A stretch of 64,000 nt of DNA from Korobacter sp963703075 (lineage in GTDB: Bacteria; Acidobacteriota; Terriglobia; Terriglobales; Acidobacteriaceae): positions 2,418,001-2,482,000 of the forward strand of contig OY969786.1 of assembly GCA_963703075.1 (NCBI GenBank), given 5' to 3'. Both the position numbers and the translations under genes were made by a program. Of this stretch, positions 1-8,066 are shown one piece after another (position 1 is the stretch's first letter; each line of letters opens with the position of its first letter). The notes under the pieces were generated by a model, which was given only the letters and a program-made list of their open reading frames with translations, was not told where the DNA came from and made no database searches.

Positions 1-528
1 CGCGTCAACAGCGGCGCCGGCAGTCCCCGGTTCACCTCCATCTGCGAGTACCGCCCGCTGCGTGCCCGGTTCAAAATTGTCGACGAGATATCCGTGCCAA
101 GGATCTTGACCGTCCAGCTGCGCAATTCCGGGAAGCTCTCCTCGATCATCATCGCCAGGCTGAATGCTTCCTGTCCGCTCGAGGAGGCCGCGCTCCAGAT
201 GTTCAGCCGCCGTGACGAACTTCGCGCTGCGATGAGTTCCGGCAACAGCCGTCGCTTGATCATTTCGAACGGATGGAGGTCGCGAAAAAACCAGGTCTCG
301 TTGTTCGTCATCGCGTCCAGGCACCTTACGATGCAGCGGCCCAAAAGGCTTCGTCTGCATCTGCGTCAGCAGCGCCCGTACCGAGGGCTGGCCCTCCATG
401 ATCGCCAGGTGAGCGAGTCGCGATTCGGCGAGATATTCACTGCCGCTGTCGAGCGCAATCGCGGAGTAGTTGCGTACGAGTTCCCGCAGATAATCGAATT
501 CGCTGGTCGAGATGTTGACTGCCGTCAT
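1..528 (-). CDS. cheR: CheR chemotaxis protein methyltransferase, partial at window edge and frameshifted
   Basis: CheR uses S-adenosylmethionine to methylate glutamates on chemoreceptors, opposing CheB. The ATG at 526-528 overlaps the cheB stop (ATGA), so the two are translationally coupled. The first ~70 codons give a CheR N-terminal helical domain (FDYLRELVRNYSAI). The conserved core (AMTNNETWFFRD, then NIWSAASSSGQEAFSLAMM with the SAM-binding Gly region, then KILGTDIS) lies in a different frame. The switch falls near 319-324, where removing one base restores LHRKVLDAMTNNE. Both parts are clearly CheR, so this is either a real frameshift or a one-base sequence error. The C-terminus lies beyond position 1. 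Confidence 0.85.
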   Translation of the reverse strand, partial: MTAVNISTSEFDYLRELVRNYSAIALDSGSEYLAESRLAHLAIMEGQPSVRALLTQMQTKPFGPLHRKVPGRDDEQRDLVFSRPPSVRNDQATAVAGTHRSAKFVTAAEHLERGLLERTGSIQPGDDDRGELPGIAQLDGQDPWHGYLVDNFEPGTQRAVLADGGEPGTAGAAVDA

Positions 529-1595
529 GCTCCGCGGCGGGAAGCCGCTCCTCCTGTGCGGCGAACGATCTCGCCTCCAATCTCTTCCAGCGGAAGAACC
601 CGTTCCGCGAGACCCGCATTTGCCACATAGCCCGGCATACCCCACACCACCGAACTTGCTTCATTCTGCGCGATCACCACTCCTCCTGCATCGCGAACCG
701 CTTCGCATCCGCGCAATCCATCCTGTCCCATGCCGGTCATAATCACCGCTAAGACGCCTGCGCCGTAGACCTCAGCGACCGAACGGAAAAGCACGTCGAC
801 CGAAGGCCGGCAAGAATTCTCCGGCTGGGTGCGGGTTCTGCGTAATCGGTTTCCGAGGCCGTCTTTCTGCACCACCATGTGAAAATCTCCTGCCGCGATC
901 CAAATTCGGCCGGCTTCGGGCGCCTCCTCGGCGTTCAGCTCACACACCGGGACCTGGCATTCCTTGTTCAGGCGCTCCGCCAAGAAATGCGTGAACATCG
1001 GCGGCATGTGCTGCACCACGAACACCGGAGCGGCAAAGTCGCGCGGGATCGCCGGCAGCACCTTGGAAAGTGCGTTCGGTCCGCCCGTGGAAGTCCCAAT
1101 CGCCACCGCGGTCACTGCTTGCGCGGTACGGAGCAGAGGAGCGGGGTGCATGCTCCTGGAGGGCTGCACCACTCCCGCGGGAGCTTCGCGATGGCACAAT
1201 GCACGAATTTTTGGAAGCAGTTGGTCGCGGATCGCCTGCAGGCCATCGCCGCCCGCGCCGGTGTTGGAGGGCTTGGTCACATAGTCGGAAGCCCCCAGCG
1301 AGAATGCCTCTAATGTCGCGACCGCTCCCCGTTCAGTAAGGGTGCTGAACATGATCACCGGCAGCCGCGGATAGCGTTTGCGGAGGATGGGCAGGGTCGC
1401 AAGCCCGCTGAGTTCCGGCATCTCGATGTCCAGCGTGACGACATCTGGGGACAACTGGTCGAGCATCTGCAGCGCGATGCGTCCATTGGCCGCGACCCCG
1501 GCCACTTCGATGTCGGATTCGCGCAACAATACCCTTCGCAACAGTGACCGGATTACGACCGAATCGTCGACGATAAGAACGCGGATGCGCGTCAT
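525..1595 (-). CDS. cheB: CheB protein-glutamate methylesterase/glutamine deamidase response regulator
   Basis: CheB removes methyl groups from chemoreceptors when phosphorylated by CheA. The receiver domain (residues ~4-120) has the acidic pair D10-D11, phospho-acceptor D56 in TLDIEMPELSG and K108 in TKPS. After a linker comes the methylesterase domain (~165-350), with catalytic S169 in GTSTGGP, H196 in VVQHMPP and D292 in MTGMGQDG. At 356 residues it is normal length. Its start overlaps the cheY stop and its stop overlaps the cheR start, so it sits mid-operon and is probably translated by coupling. Confidence 0.97.
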   Translation of the reverse strand: MTRIRVLIVDDSVVIRSLLRRVLLRESDIEVAGVAANGRIALQMLDQLSPDVVTLDIEMPELSGLATLPILRKRYPRLPVIMFSTLTERGAVATLEAFSLGASDYVTKPSNTGAGGDGLQAIRDQLLPKIRALCHREAPAGVVQPSRSMHPAPLLRTAQAVTAVAIGTSTGGPNALSKVLPAIPRDFAAPVFVVQHMPPMFTHFLAERLNKECQVPVCELNAEEAPEAGRIWIAAGDFHMVVQKDGLGNRLRRTRTQPENSCRPSVDVLFRSVAEVYGAGVLAVIMTGMGQDGLRGCEAVRDAGGVVIAQNEASSVVWGMPGYVANAGLAERVLPLEEIGGEIVRRTGGAASRRGA

Positions 1596-1969
1596 AGGGC
1601 CTGCGTGGCCAGGCCAAGCAGATCCAGCTTGGCGAGAATGACATCCCGGGTGAAAGGCTTCATGACATATTCGTCGGCGCCCGCCGCGAGAGCGCGCGAC
1701 ATTTCACCCATCTCGGTCTCGGTCGTGACCATCATGACCTTGATCCCGCTGTAATGAGGCTCGGCCCGAAGTTCGTGCAACATCTCAAAACCATTCATCT
1801 CCGGCATGTTCCAGTCCAGCAATATCAACTCCGGGAGACTCGCGACAGCCAGGGCCTGCAAACCTTCCCTGCCGTTGCGCGCCTCCGATACCTCGTAACC
1901 CACCCCCCTCAGGATCATCTTCAGGAACGCTCGCATCGCCGATGAGTCATCCACCACCAGGGCACGCAT
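1592..1969 (-). CDS. cheY: CheY-like single-domain response regulator
   Basis: This stand-alone receiver domain of 125 residues is the expected output regulator of the chemotaxis operon, carrying phosphate from CheA to the flagellar switch or another target. It has the acidic pair D7-D8, phospho-acceptor D52 in LLDWNMPEMNG, the switch T82/T83 and K104 in VMKPF. An AGGAG ribosome site lies just before the ATG. It follows the receptor gene by about 45 bases and overlaps cheB (ATGA). There is no output domain. It could instead be a CheB/CheR-side phosphate sink, which sequence alone cannot settle. Confidence 0.93.
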   Translation of the reverse strand: MRALVVDDSSAMRAFLKMILRGVGYEVSEARNGREGLQALAVASLPELILLDWNMPEMNGFEMLHELRAEPHYSGIKVMMVTTETEMGEMSRALAAGADEYVMKPFTRDVILAKLDLLGLATQAL

Positions 1970-2013
1970 TTCACTTCTCCTTGTGAATGGGGAGGCGTTG
2001 CCTCCCCATCCCT

Positions 2014-4575
2014 CTACTGCACCTGCAGGCTCACCGGGCGGGCGGACACCATGGCACGCGAAGCAGACTCCTTCGCGAGCTGGAAGCGCGAGATCATCGC
2101 ATCCAGGTCTGCCGCCATTTTCTGTAGTTTCTTGGCCGCCTGTTCGGTCTTCGCCGCACCTTCGGTCGTCGTGCGCGCGGCACTCGCGACCCCGGTTACG
2201 TTCTGTGTTATCTCGACCGCTCCCTTCGCAGCCTCTGCCAGGTTCCGGCTGATCTCGTTAGTGGTTGCGCTCTGTTCTTCCACCGCGCTCGCGATGGTGT
2301 TCTGGATGTCGTTGACTTCCGAGATCACCGTCCCGATTTCGCTGATCGCCGTCACCGCGCCCTTGGTGTCTGCCTGGATCGCTACGATCTTCCGGCTGAT
2401 GTCCTCCGTCGCTTTGGCCGTCTCTTTCGCCAGCTCCTTCACCTCGTTGGCAACTACCGCAAACCCCTTTCCTGCATCGCCGGCCCGGGCCGCTTCGATC
2501 GTGGCATTCAAGGCGAGAAGGTTGGTCTGTTGCGCGATCGAAGTGATCACTTTTATGACCTCGCCGATCTCTGCGCTGCTCTGGCCCAGCTTCGAGATGG
2601 TCGCGTTGGTGTGTTCCGCCGTCTGCACCGCCGACATCGCCACCTTGCTCGCCTCCGCCGTGCTCTTGGCAATTTCACGGATGCTCGCCCCCATCTCGTC
2701 TGCGCCGGTCGCCACCGTTTGCACGTTCTGGCTCACCTGCTCCGAGCCCGCCGATGCCATATTCGCCTGACTCGAGGTCTGTTCCGAGTTTGCGCCCATC
2801 TCATGGCTGATGCGGTTCAGTTCCTCCGCCGATTGGGTCAATGGAGCGGCAATCTCGGCAATCTTCGCCATACTTGAGCGCACGATTTCCATGACGCTGT
2901 CCATACCAGCCAGCAATCCGGCATACACACCTTGCAACGCCGATTCATCCGCGCGATAGGTGAGATCTCCCTGCCGCGCCGCTTGAATGAGTCCATTCAT
3001 CTCGCTCTGCAGGGTCATGATGTTTTGATTCAGCTGAACCAACCACTCGTGAATCTGGTCCTGTTCGGATGCCTTTGTCATCTTGGCCGACATATCGCCG
3101 TTCGCGATCTTCTTGACGTAGTCGATGAGCTCGGTTAACCAGGCGTGTACACCGTTGACCGCTTCCTTCATTTTTTGGTGATCGCCCTTGCAATCGATCT
3201 CTACCCGCTGCCGCAGGTTTCCGCCGCGAATCTGGGTCAGGATCCGATTGCCTTCCTGCACCGGCTTGATCATCGCGTCCAGCGTGTGGTTCACGCCCTC
3301 GACGATTTCCTTAAAGATTCCCTGGTGCTTGGAAGCATCCGCGCGAACATCGAAGCGCCCTTCGACCGCCGCGTGCATCAGCTCCCGCATATCTTGTGCC
3401 ATAAGGTCGATCGTCTTAAATGTGCTGTTGAATCCCTCCCGCAGTTTCAGGATCTGGCCGTTATATTCGCGCGTGATTTGCTGTCCGTTGATGCCACGGC
3501 TCAATTGGTCGAGGTGATCCACGGAAATGCTTAAAGGAACAGCAATCTTGGCGATGCCGTCATTGAGATCTTCCACGAGTTCCCGATAGGCTCCCTTCAG
3601 TTCGCCCGCCTCCGCCCGCACCTGCAACTCCCCGTTCCGCGTGGCGGTGGCGATCGTTTTGACTTGCTGCACCATGAATCGCAAAGCGCCGAGCATCTGC
3701 TGGTAGCTTTTTGCCAGAGAGTCGTGCTCTCCCATGCTCTTGATTTCGATCGCAATGTTCCCCTTCGCGATCTGCTCTGCCTCTTCGTTTTTCTCCCGCA
3801 GGCATTTCACGAGTTCTTCAAACGCGCGCGCCACTTCCCCACACTCATCGTGAGTCTCCACCTGCAATGAGATGTTCGTGTCGCCCCGCGCCAACTGTTT
3901 CGCGGCTTGCGACACCTTGATCAAAGGCTTTGCGAGCATCTTCCCGACTAGGCGCCCCATGAGGAGAGCCGCTCCGATCGCGATCAGCAGGAACACGAAC
4001 ACTTCGATCGATGCCTGTTGCAAGCTGGCCTTATCGCCCGTGTGTGCAGCCGCGATGGCCTTGCCATGAAGATCGATCAGGGCAGTCAGCTGGTTCGTCA
4101 TCTCGGTCTGCTGGCCGTTCGCCAGTTGCACCAGACGGTTAGTTTCCCCTTTTGACCCTTGGTCGCGTGCCGCATAGAACGCGGACCGGTTCTCTCTGAA
4201 ATTGAGAAGCAGCGCTTTATAGGACTCGAACTGGCTGCGCTCTTCGGCGCTCAGGTTGGCCTTCGCATAGCGCTCCAGTAAATCGTTGTTCTCTTGCGCG
4301 GTGTTGGCAATGGCTTCTCGAAGCTGGGCATCCCTGGCTCGATCGAGGGTGTCTCCGATATCGCGCAGCCGGAGCTGATTTACGTAGTTATTGCGGCGCA
4401 CCGTTCCCAACCACAAAATCGGCTGTACTTGGTCGTCATACAAGCTGGAGATCGCATGATTGCTATCGGAGAGCTTCCAAAGGCTTACGCCCCCGATCAT
4501 TCCGGCCAGCATCGCGATTGCCGAGAAACTCCACATCAGCTTCTTTCCTACCGTCAAATCGTCAAACCATTTCAT
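2014..4575 (-). CDS. Methyl-accepting chemotaxis protein with tandem HAMP-like modules
   Basis: Transmembrane chemoreceptor of 853 residues. TM1 is ~14-33, an extracytoplasmic four-helix-type sensor region spans ~35-188, TM2 is ~189-208 and the first HAMP is ~207-260. A long cytoplasmic stretch (~260-560) repeats a HAMP-like pattern three times (GELQVRAE..., GRFDVRAD..., GDLTYRAD...). The signalling domain follows, with the hairpin tip NLLALNATIEAARAGDAGKG near 685-705, where CheA and CheW dock. The C-terminus lacks a CheR-tethering pentapeptide of the NWETF type. The gene lies between cheW and cheY, so it is the likely dedicated receptor of this pathway. Confidence 0.95.
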   Translation of the reverse strand: MKWFDDLTVGKKLMWSFSAIAMLAGMIGGVSLWKLSDSNHAISSLYDDQVQPILWLGTVRRNNYVNQLRLRDIGDTLDRARDAQLREAIANTAQENNDLLERYAKANLSAEERSQFESYKALLLNFRENRSAFYAARDQGSKGETNRLVQLANGQQTEMTNQLTALIDLHGKAIAAAHTGDKASLQQASIEVFVFLLIAIGAALLMGRLVGKMLAKPLIKVSQAAKQLARGDTNISLQVETHDECGEVARAFEELVKCLREKNEEAEQIAKGNIAIEIKSMGEHDSLAKSYQQMLGALRFMVQQVKTIATATRNGELQVRAEAGELKGAYRELVEDLNDGIAKIAVPLSISVDHLDQLSRGINGQQITREYNGQILKLREGFNSTFKTIDLMAQDMRELMHAAVEGRFDVRADASKHQGIFKEIVEGVNHTLDAMIKPVQEGNRILTQIRGGNLRQRVEIDCKGDHQKMKEAVNGVHAWLTELIDYVKKIANGDMSAKMTKASEQDQIHEWLVQLNQNIMTLQSEMNGLIQAARQGDLTYRADESALQGVYAGLLAGMDSVMEIVRSSMAKIAEIAAPLTQSAEELNRISHEMGANSEQTSSQANMASAGSEQVSQNVQTVATGADEMGASIREIAKSTAEASKVAMSAVQTAEHTNATISKLGQSSAEIGEVIKVITSIAQQTNLLALNATIEAARAGDAGKGFAVVANEVKELAKETAKATEDISRKIVAIQADTKGAVTAISEIGTVISEVNDIQNTIASAVEEQSATTNEISRNLAEAAKGAVEITQNVTGVASAARTTTEGAAKTEQAAKKLQKMAADLDAMISRFQLAKESASRAMVSARPVSLQVQ

Positions 4576-4620
4576 GGTCTTACCTTCCGCTTAAGGGTGA
4601 TTGTGTTCCTCTGTACTGAG

Positions 4621-5079
4621 TCAGTTCACCTGCCGCACGGAATCGATCCGCAATACCGCCGCCAGGTCCACCGCGTGCAACAACTGGCCGTCCAGCTTGT
4701 ACACGCCACAGGTCATGCTGCGTGCCGGCCCCCCCAGGGTCTCGGGAGGAGGTTCAAAGGTGTTCGGCGAGACTTCGACTACGTCGCCGATCTCGTCGAC
4801 CAGCAAACTGACCCCGCCATCGTCCGTCCGGACGACAACGTTCATGGGCTTCTGGTTCTCCGGGCGCGGCTCCATCTCGAGCCGCTTACGCAGGTCGATG
4901 GCGGTCACGATCTGGCCGCGCAGGTTGATCAGGCCGCCTACCACGCCGGGGGCGCGCGGCACCCGGGTCATTGCCTGGTAACGGATCACCTCCTGGACCT
5001 TTTCGACCTCCACGCCGAAGAACAGCCCGTCCAGGTAAAAGGTGCAGAACTGCTGGGAACCTGCATTCTCCTCAGGCAT
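4621..5079 (-). CDS. cheW: CheW coupling protein
   Basis: Single CheW domain (152 residues) that bridges receptor tips to CheA. Typical elements are visible: FCTFYLDGLFFGVEVEKVQEV at the start, the conserved VVGGLINLRGQIVTAIDLR core, and VSLLVDEIGDVVEV towards the end. The start overlaps the last eight bases of cheA, indicating co-transcription and coupling. The receptor gene follows 45 bases downstream. Confidence 0.96.
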   Translation of the reverse strand: MPEENAGSQQFCTFYLDGLFFGVEVEKVQEVIRYQAMTRVPRAPGVVGGLINLRGQIVTAIDLRKRLEMEPRPENQKPMNVVVRTDDGGVSLLVDEIGDVVEVSPNTFEPPPETLGGPARSMTCGVYKLDGQLLHAVDLAAVLRIDSVRQVN

Positions 5080-7306
5080 TGATTGCCTCCTCGTGACCGC
5101 CGCACACAGACGCGATCACCGCATCCACGTCCAACAGATCGGTAACCTTCTGCTGCAGGACCGCCGAGCCCTGCAGGTACATCCGGTCGCCGCCGCGGTT
5201 CACTGCTACTTTCTGCTCGGTTACGTCTTCGATCTGGTCGACGACCAGCCCAACGCTGTGGTCGCCCCGGGAGGAGACGATGACGGGGAGGACAGTGCCG
5301 CCCTCGGCGGGAGCCAGGCGCAGCAGGTCCGCGAGCCGGACGAGGGGCATGATTGCACCGCGGTACTGCACCACCTCGTTGCCTCCGGAATGCTCGATGG
5401 CGGAGGCCGCGAACTCCTCCAGGCGATCGACGTTGCCCAGGGGAATTGCCACCCGCCCTCGCTCGCCGATACGGGAGAGAAGCCATGCGGCCGCATCGCT
5501 GCCGCCTTCGTCCCGCCGCGCTTGTGCGTGCTTCGCGGAGCGGTCCCGCAGCTCAGTGACGACGCTCGCCTGTTGCGCCAGACCCATCACATCGAGGATC
5601 AGCGCCACCGTGCCGTCGCCCATGATGGTGGCTCCGGCAAAGCAGGAGAGGCCCTTCAGCAGGTTGCTGAGCGGCTTCACCACGATCTCTTCGGTGTCAT
5701 TGATCTCATCGACAATCAGGCCAAAGGGGTGACCGTCGGCCTGCAGCACCACAATATTGGCGGCTTGGCTCTCGGCCTTCTTCTCACTCAATCCCAGCAC
5801 GCGATTCAGGTAGACCAAGGGCAGAAGGTTGCCGCGCAGGCGATAGACCGGCGCGCCGTGGATGTACTCGAGACCTTTGGCAGTGCCCTCGCCGTCCAGC
5901 CGCACCAGTTCCAACAGGCTGACCTGGGGGATGGCAAAGCGCTCGCCGCCGCTGGTGGCGACCAGTGCGGGAATGATGGCGAGCGTCAGGGGGATCTTGA
6001 TCTTCAGGGTGGTGCCTTTTCCCTCGGAACTCTGCAGGTCGACGGTGCCGCCGATCTTCTCGATGTTGGTCTTGACCACGTCCATGCCAACGCCGCGCCC
6101 GGAGATGTTGGTGACCTGGGTCGCGGTGGAGAAGCCGGGAAGGAAGATGAGGTTGAGCAGCTCGCGCTCGGTCATGCGGGCTGCCTGTTCCGCGCTCACC
6201 AGGCTCTTCTGCCGAGCCTTCTCGCGCACGGTCTCGAGATGGATCCCATTGCCGTCGTCGCTGATCTCGATGTTGACCTGTCCGCCCTCGTGAAAGGCGC
6301 GGAGGAGCAAGCGGCCCTCTTCCTCTTTGCGCTTACGCGCCCGCTCCTCCGGCAACTCGATCCCATGATCCACGGCGTTGCGCACGATGTGGGTGAGCGG
6401 GTCCTTGATGGCCTCGATAATGGTCTTGTCCAACTCCGTCTCGGCACCGTCCATTTCCACGCGGACCTTTTTCCCGCAGGAGAGCGCGAGGTCCCGCACC
6501 AGGCGCGGCAGTTTGTTCCAGACATTGCCGATGGGCTGCATGCGGGTCTTCATCACGCTTTCCTGCAACTCGGTGGTGATGAGGTTCAGGCGTTGGGCAG
6601 TGCTGAGGAGAGCGGCGTTCTGCTGGGAGGCGGTGAACTGGAGGATCTGGTTGCGTGCGAGCACCAGCTCGCCGACCAGGTTCATCATCTTGTCGAGCAA
6701 GCCAACGTCGACCCGAAGGTTGTTGGCGGAAGACTGCGGTGTCTTCGCCTCGCCGGATTCCGAACCAGCCGCGAGTGCGGTCGCAGCCGCCGCTTCGATC
6801 TCCGGTGCGGATGGAGGAACGAGATCGCCCGTTTCGCCGGAGACTTCCGCGGCCGCGGCTTTGGGCTTGCGCACTCTCTTTTTCTTCCCCGCAGGGACGG
6901 CCGCGAGCGGCGCGGCACTCTTCTTCTCCAGGAGTTCGGCCAGGCGCTCGACGACGGGCTGTACCTCACGGGCTCCTTCTTCTCCGCTGAGGTCGATATC
7001 ACGGAGTAACTCTCGCAAGACATCGACCATGGCCAGCAGTCCACTGGTGATTTCCGGGTCAAGGCGAAGCTTGCCGTCGCGCATGCGGCTCAAGAGATTT
7101 TCTCCGACATGGGCGACCGACTCTATCTTGGGAAATCCAAGTACTCCGCTTGTACCTTTCACGGTGTGAATGGCGCGGAAGATGGTGGCGAGAAGTTCCT
7201 TCTCTCCAGGATCCTTCTCCAATTCCACCAGGTTGCGGTCGAGTTGATCCAAGCCTTCATGGCTCTCGACCAGGAACTCCTTCACGATCTCGTCCATCTC
7301 ACCCAT
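5072..7306 (-). CDS. cheA: CheA chemotaxis histidine kinase with an extra C-terminal CheW-like domain
   Basis: First gene of the chemotaxis operon; it autophosphorylates and passes phosphate to CheY and CheB. With the start at 7306 (MGEMDEIVKEF) it has ~744 residues. The Hpt domain carries H47 in FRAIHTVKG. An acidic/Ala-Pro linker follows, then the dimerisation helices (LLDKMMNLVGELVLARN), the ATPase (N-box HIVRNAVDHGIE, DDGNGI, GRGVGMDVV) and the P5 CheW-like domain. A second CheW-like segment (about the last 150 residues, from RGRVAIPLGNVDRLEEF) follows. No clear P2 domain is seen. A longer start at 7336 is possible, but its N-terminal residues look unrelated. Confidence 0.95.
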   Translation of the reverse strand: MGEMDEIVKEFLVESHEGLDQLDRNLVELEKDPGEKELLATIFRAIHTVKGTSGVLGFPKIESVAHVGENLLSRMRDGKLRLDPEITSGLLAMVDVLRELLRDIDLSGEEGAREVQPVVERLAELLEKKSAAPLAAVPAGKKKRVRKPKAAAAEVSGETGDLVPPSAPEIEAAAATALAAGSESGEAKTPQSSANNLRVDVGLLDKMMNLVGELVLARNQILQFTASQQNAALLSTAQRLNLITTELQESVMKTRMQPIGNVWNKLPRLVRDLALSCGKKVRVEMDGAETELDKTIIEAIKDPLTHIVRNAVDHGIELPEERARKRKEEEGRLLLRAFHEGGQVNIEISDDGNGIHLETVREKARQKSLVSAEQAARMTERELLNLIFLPGFSTATQVTNISGRGVGMDVVKTNIEKIGGTVDLQSSEGKGTTLKIKIPLTLAIIPALVATSGGERFAIPQVSLLELVRLDGEGTAKGLEYIHGAPVYRLRGNLLPLVYLNRVLGLSEKKAESQAANIVVLQADGHPFGLIVDEINDTEEIVVKPLSNLLKGLSCFAGATIMGDGTVALILDVMGLAQQASVVTELRDRSAKHAQARRDEGGSDAAAWLLSRIGERGRVAIPLGNVDRLEEFAASAIEHSGGNEVVQYRGAIMPLVRLADLLRLAPAEGGTVLPVIVSSRGDHSVGLVVDQIEDVTEQKVAVNRGGDRMYLQGSAVLQQKVTDLLDVDAVIASVCGGHEEAINA

Positions 7307-7539
7307 TGCGCGCGTGCACCCGCAAGCCCGTCGCATGACGCAGCGACTGAGCGGATTCAGCTCATCGTTTGTACCGCGATGGGCTGTTACTCAATGCATC
7401 GGCAGCAATGTCGCAGAATGGAGGCCGAAGACGATTAGAAAGCTCTCAAGAAAGGAGAAGTGCGGAGAGAGCAAAGAGAATTTTGGCCCTGAACACGTGA
7501 GAACCCGCGCCTGACGGCTCTTTTAAGGTGTTAACTATC

Positions 7540-7567
7540 TTGACAATGCGGCGAGAGATTGTAGAAA
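7540..7567 (+). promoter_or_regulatory. Candidate sigma70 promoter of the cold-shock gene
   Basis: TTGACA at 7540-7545, a 16-base spacer and TAGAAA at 7562-7567. This would give a leader of roughly 130 bases before the coding start, in line with the long structured leaders of cold-shock mRNAs. The rest of 7307-7704 shows no gene and must also hold the divergent cheA promoter, which I could not identify. Confidence 0.5.
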
Positions 7568-7704
7568 ATGGAGGTACACCCACCTCGGCAAATCCCCACT
7601 GGCGTTCACGGACACCCCTAGGCTCCGTTTTTCCATGGGCAGTCTCAACCGGGTTGGTTAATCGCCGCGGATCCGACCTCGGCGCGCACGGAGGAACTCT
7701 GCAA

Positions 7705-7914
7705 GTGGATAGACTGAAAGGTACTGTGAAGTGGTTCAACAACGCCAAAGGTTATGGATTCATCGGTCGCGACGACGGAGCCGATGTTTTCGTCCATTAC
7801 AGCGCCATCACCTCGGAAGGCTATAAGAGTCTTGCCGAAGGCGACCAGGTGGAGTTCGAGATCGTCGAGGGCCAAAAAGGTCCCCAAGCTGGAAATGTAA
7901 CCAAAGTTGCTTAA
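7705..7914 (+). CDS. Cold-shock-domain protein (CspA family)
   Basis: Small single-stranded nucleic-acid-binding OB-fold protein of 69 residues that melts RNA structure. RNP1 (KGYGFIGRD) and RNP2 (DVFVHYSAI) are intact. The family start MxxLKGTVKWFN matches the GTG at 7705, which has a strong GGAGGAA ribosome site at 7690-7696. The longer upstream reading frame (from 7528) has no family support. It is monocistronic, with a long leader and a clear terminator. Confidence 0.95.
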   Translation: MDRLKGTVKWFNNAKGYGFIGRDDGADVFVHYSAITSEGYKSLAEGDQVEFEIVEGQKGPQAGNVTKVA

Positions 7915-7941
7915 CTAACTGCTTCTATAAGTACAAGCTCG

Positions 7942-7972
7942 ACCCAGCCACAGTAGGCTGGGTTCTTTTTTG
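7942..7972 (+). terminator. Rho-independent terminator of the cold-shock gene
   Basis: An 8-bp stem ACCCAGCC (7942-7949) pairs with GGCTGGGT (7956-7963), followed by TCTTTTTT. It lies 27 bases after the csp stop codon. Confidence 0.9.
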
Positions 7973-8012
7973 CTCGAAATAAAGCGTAAGCGCTGCACCT
8001 AGTTTCGGTTGT

Positions 8013-8055
8013 GCCGGCAGAGTTCCAGGCGGTAGTTACCTGGAACCCCGCCGGC
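8013..8055. repeat. Nested inverted repeat downstream of the phosphoesterase gene
   Basis: GCCGGC (8013-8018) pairs with GCCGGC (8050-8055), and inside it TTCCAGG (8023-8029) pairs with CCTGGAA (8039-8045). It lies between two converging transcripts, directly after the phosphoesterase stop on the minus strand. It may act as a terminator, although it lacks a minus-strand U tract. Confidence 0.5.
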
Positions 8056-8066
8056 GCTTTTGGTCT

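Noticed and set aside
7528..7704. N-terminal extension of the cold-shock protein
   Set aside because: The extra 59 codons have no family similarity, and a strong ribosome site precedes the GTG at 7705.
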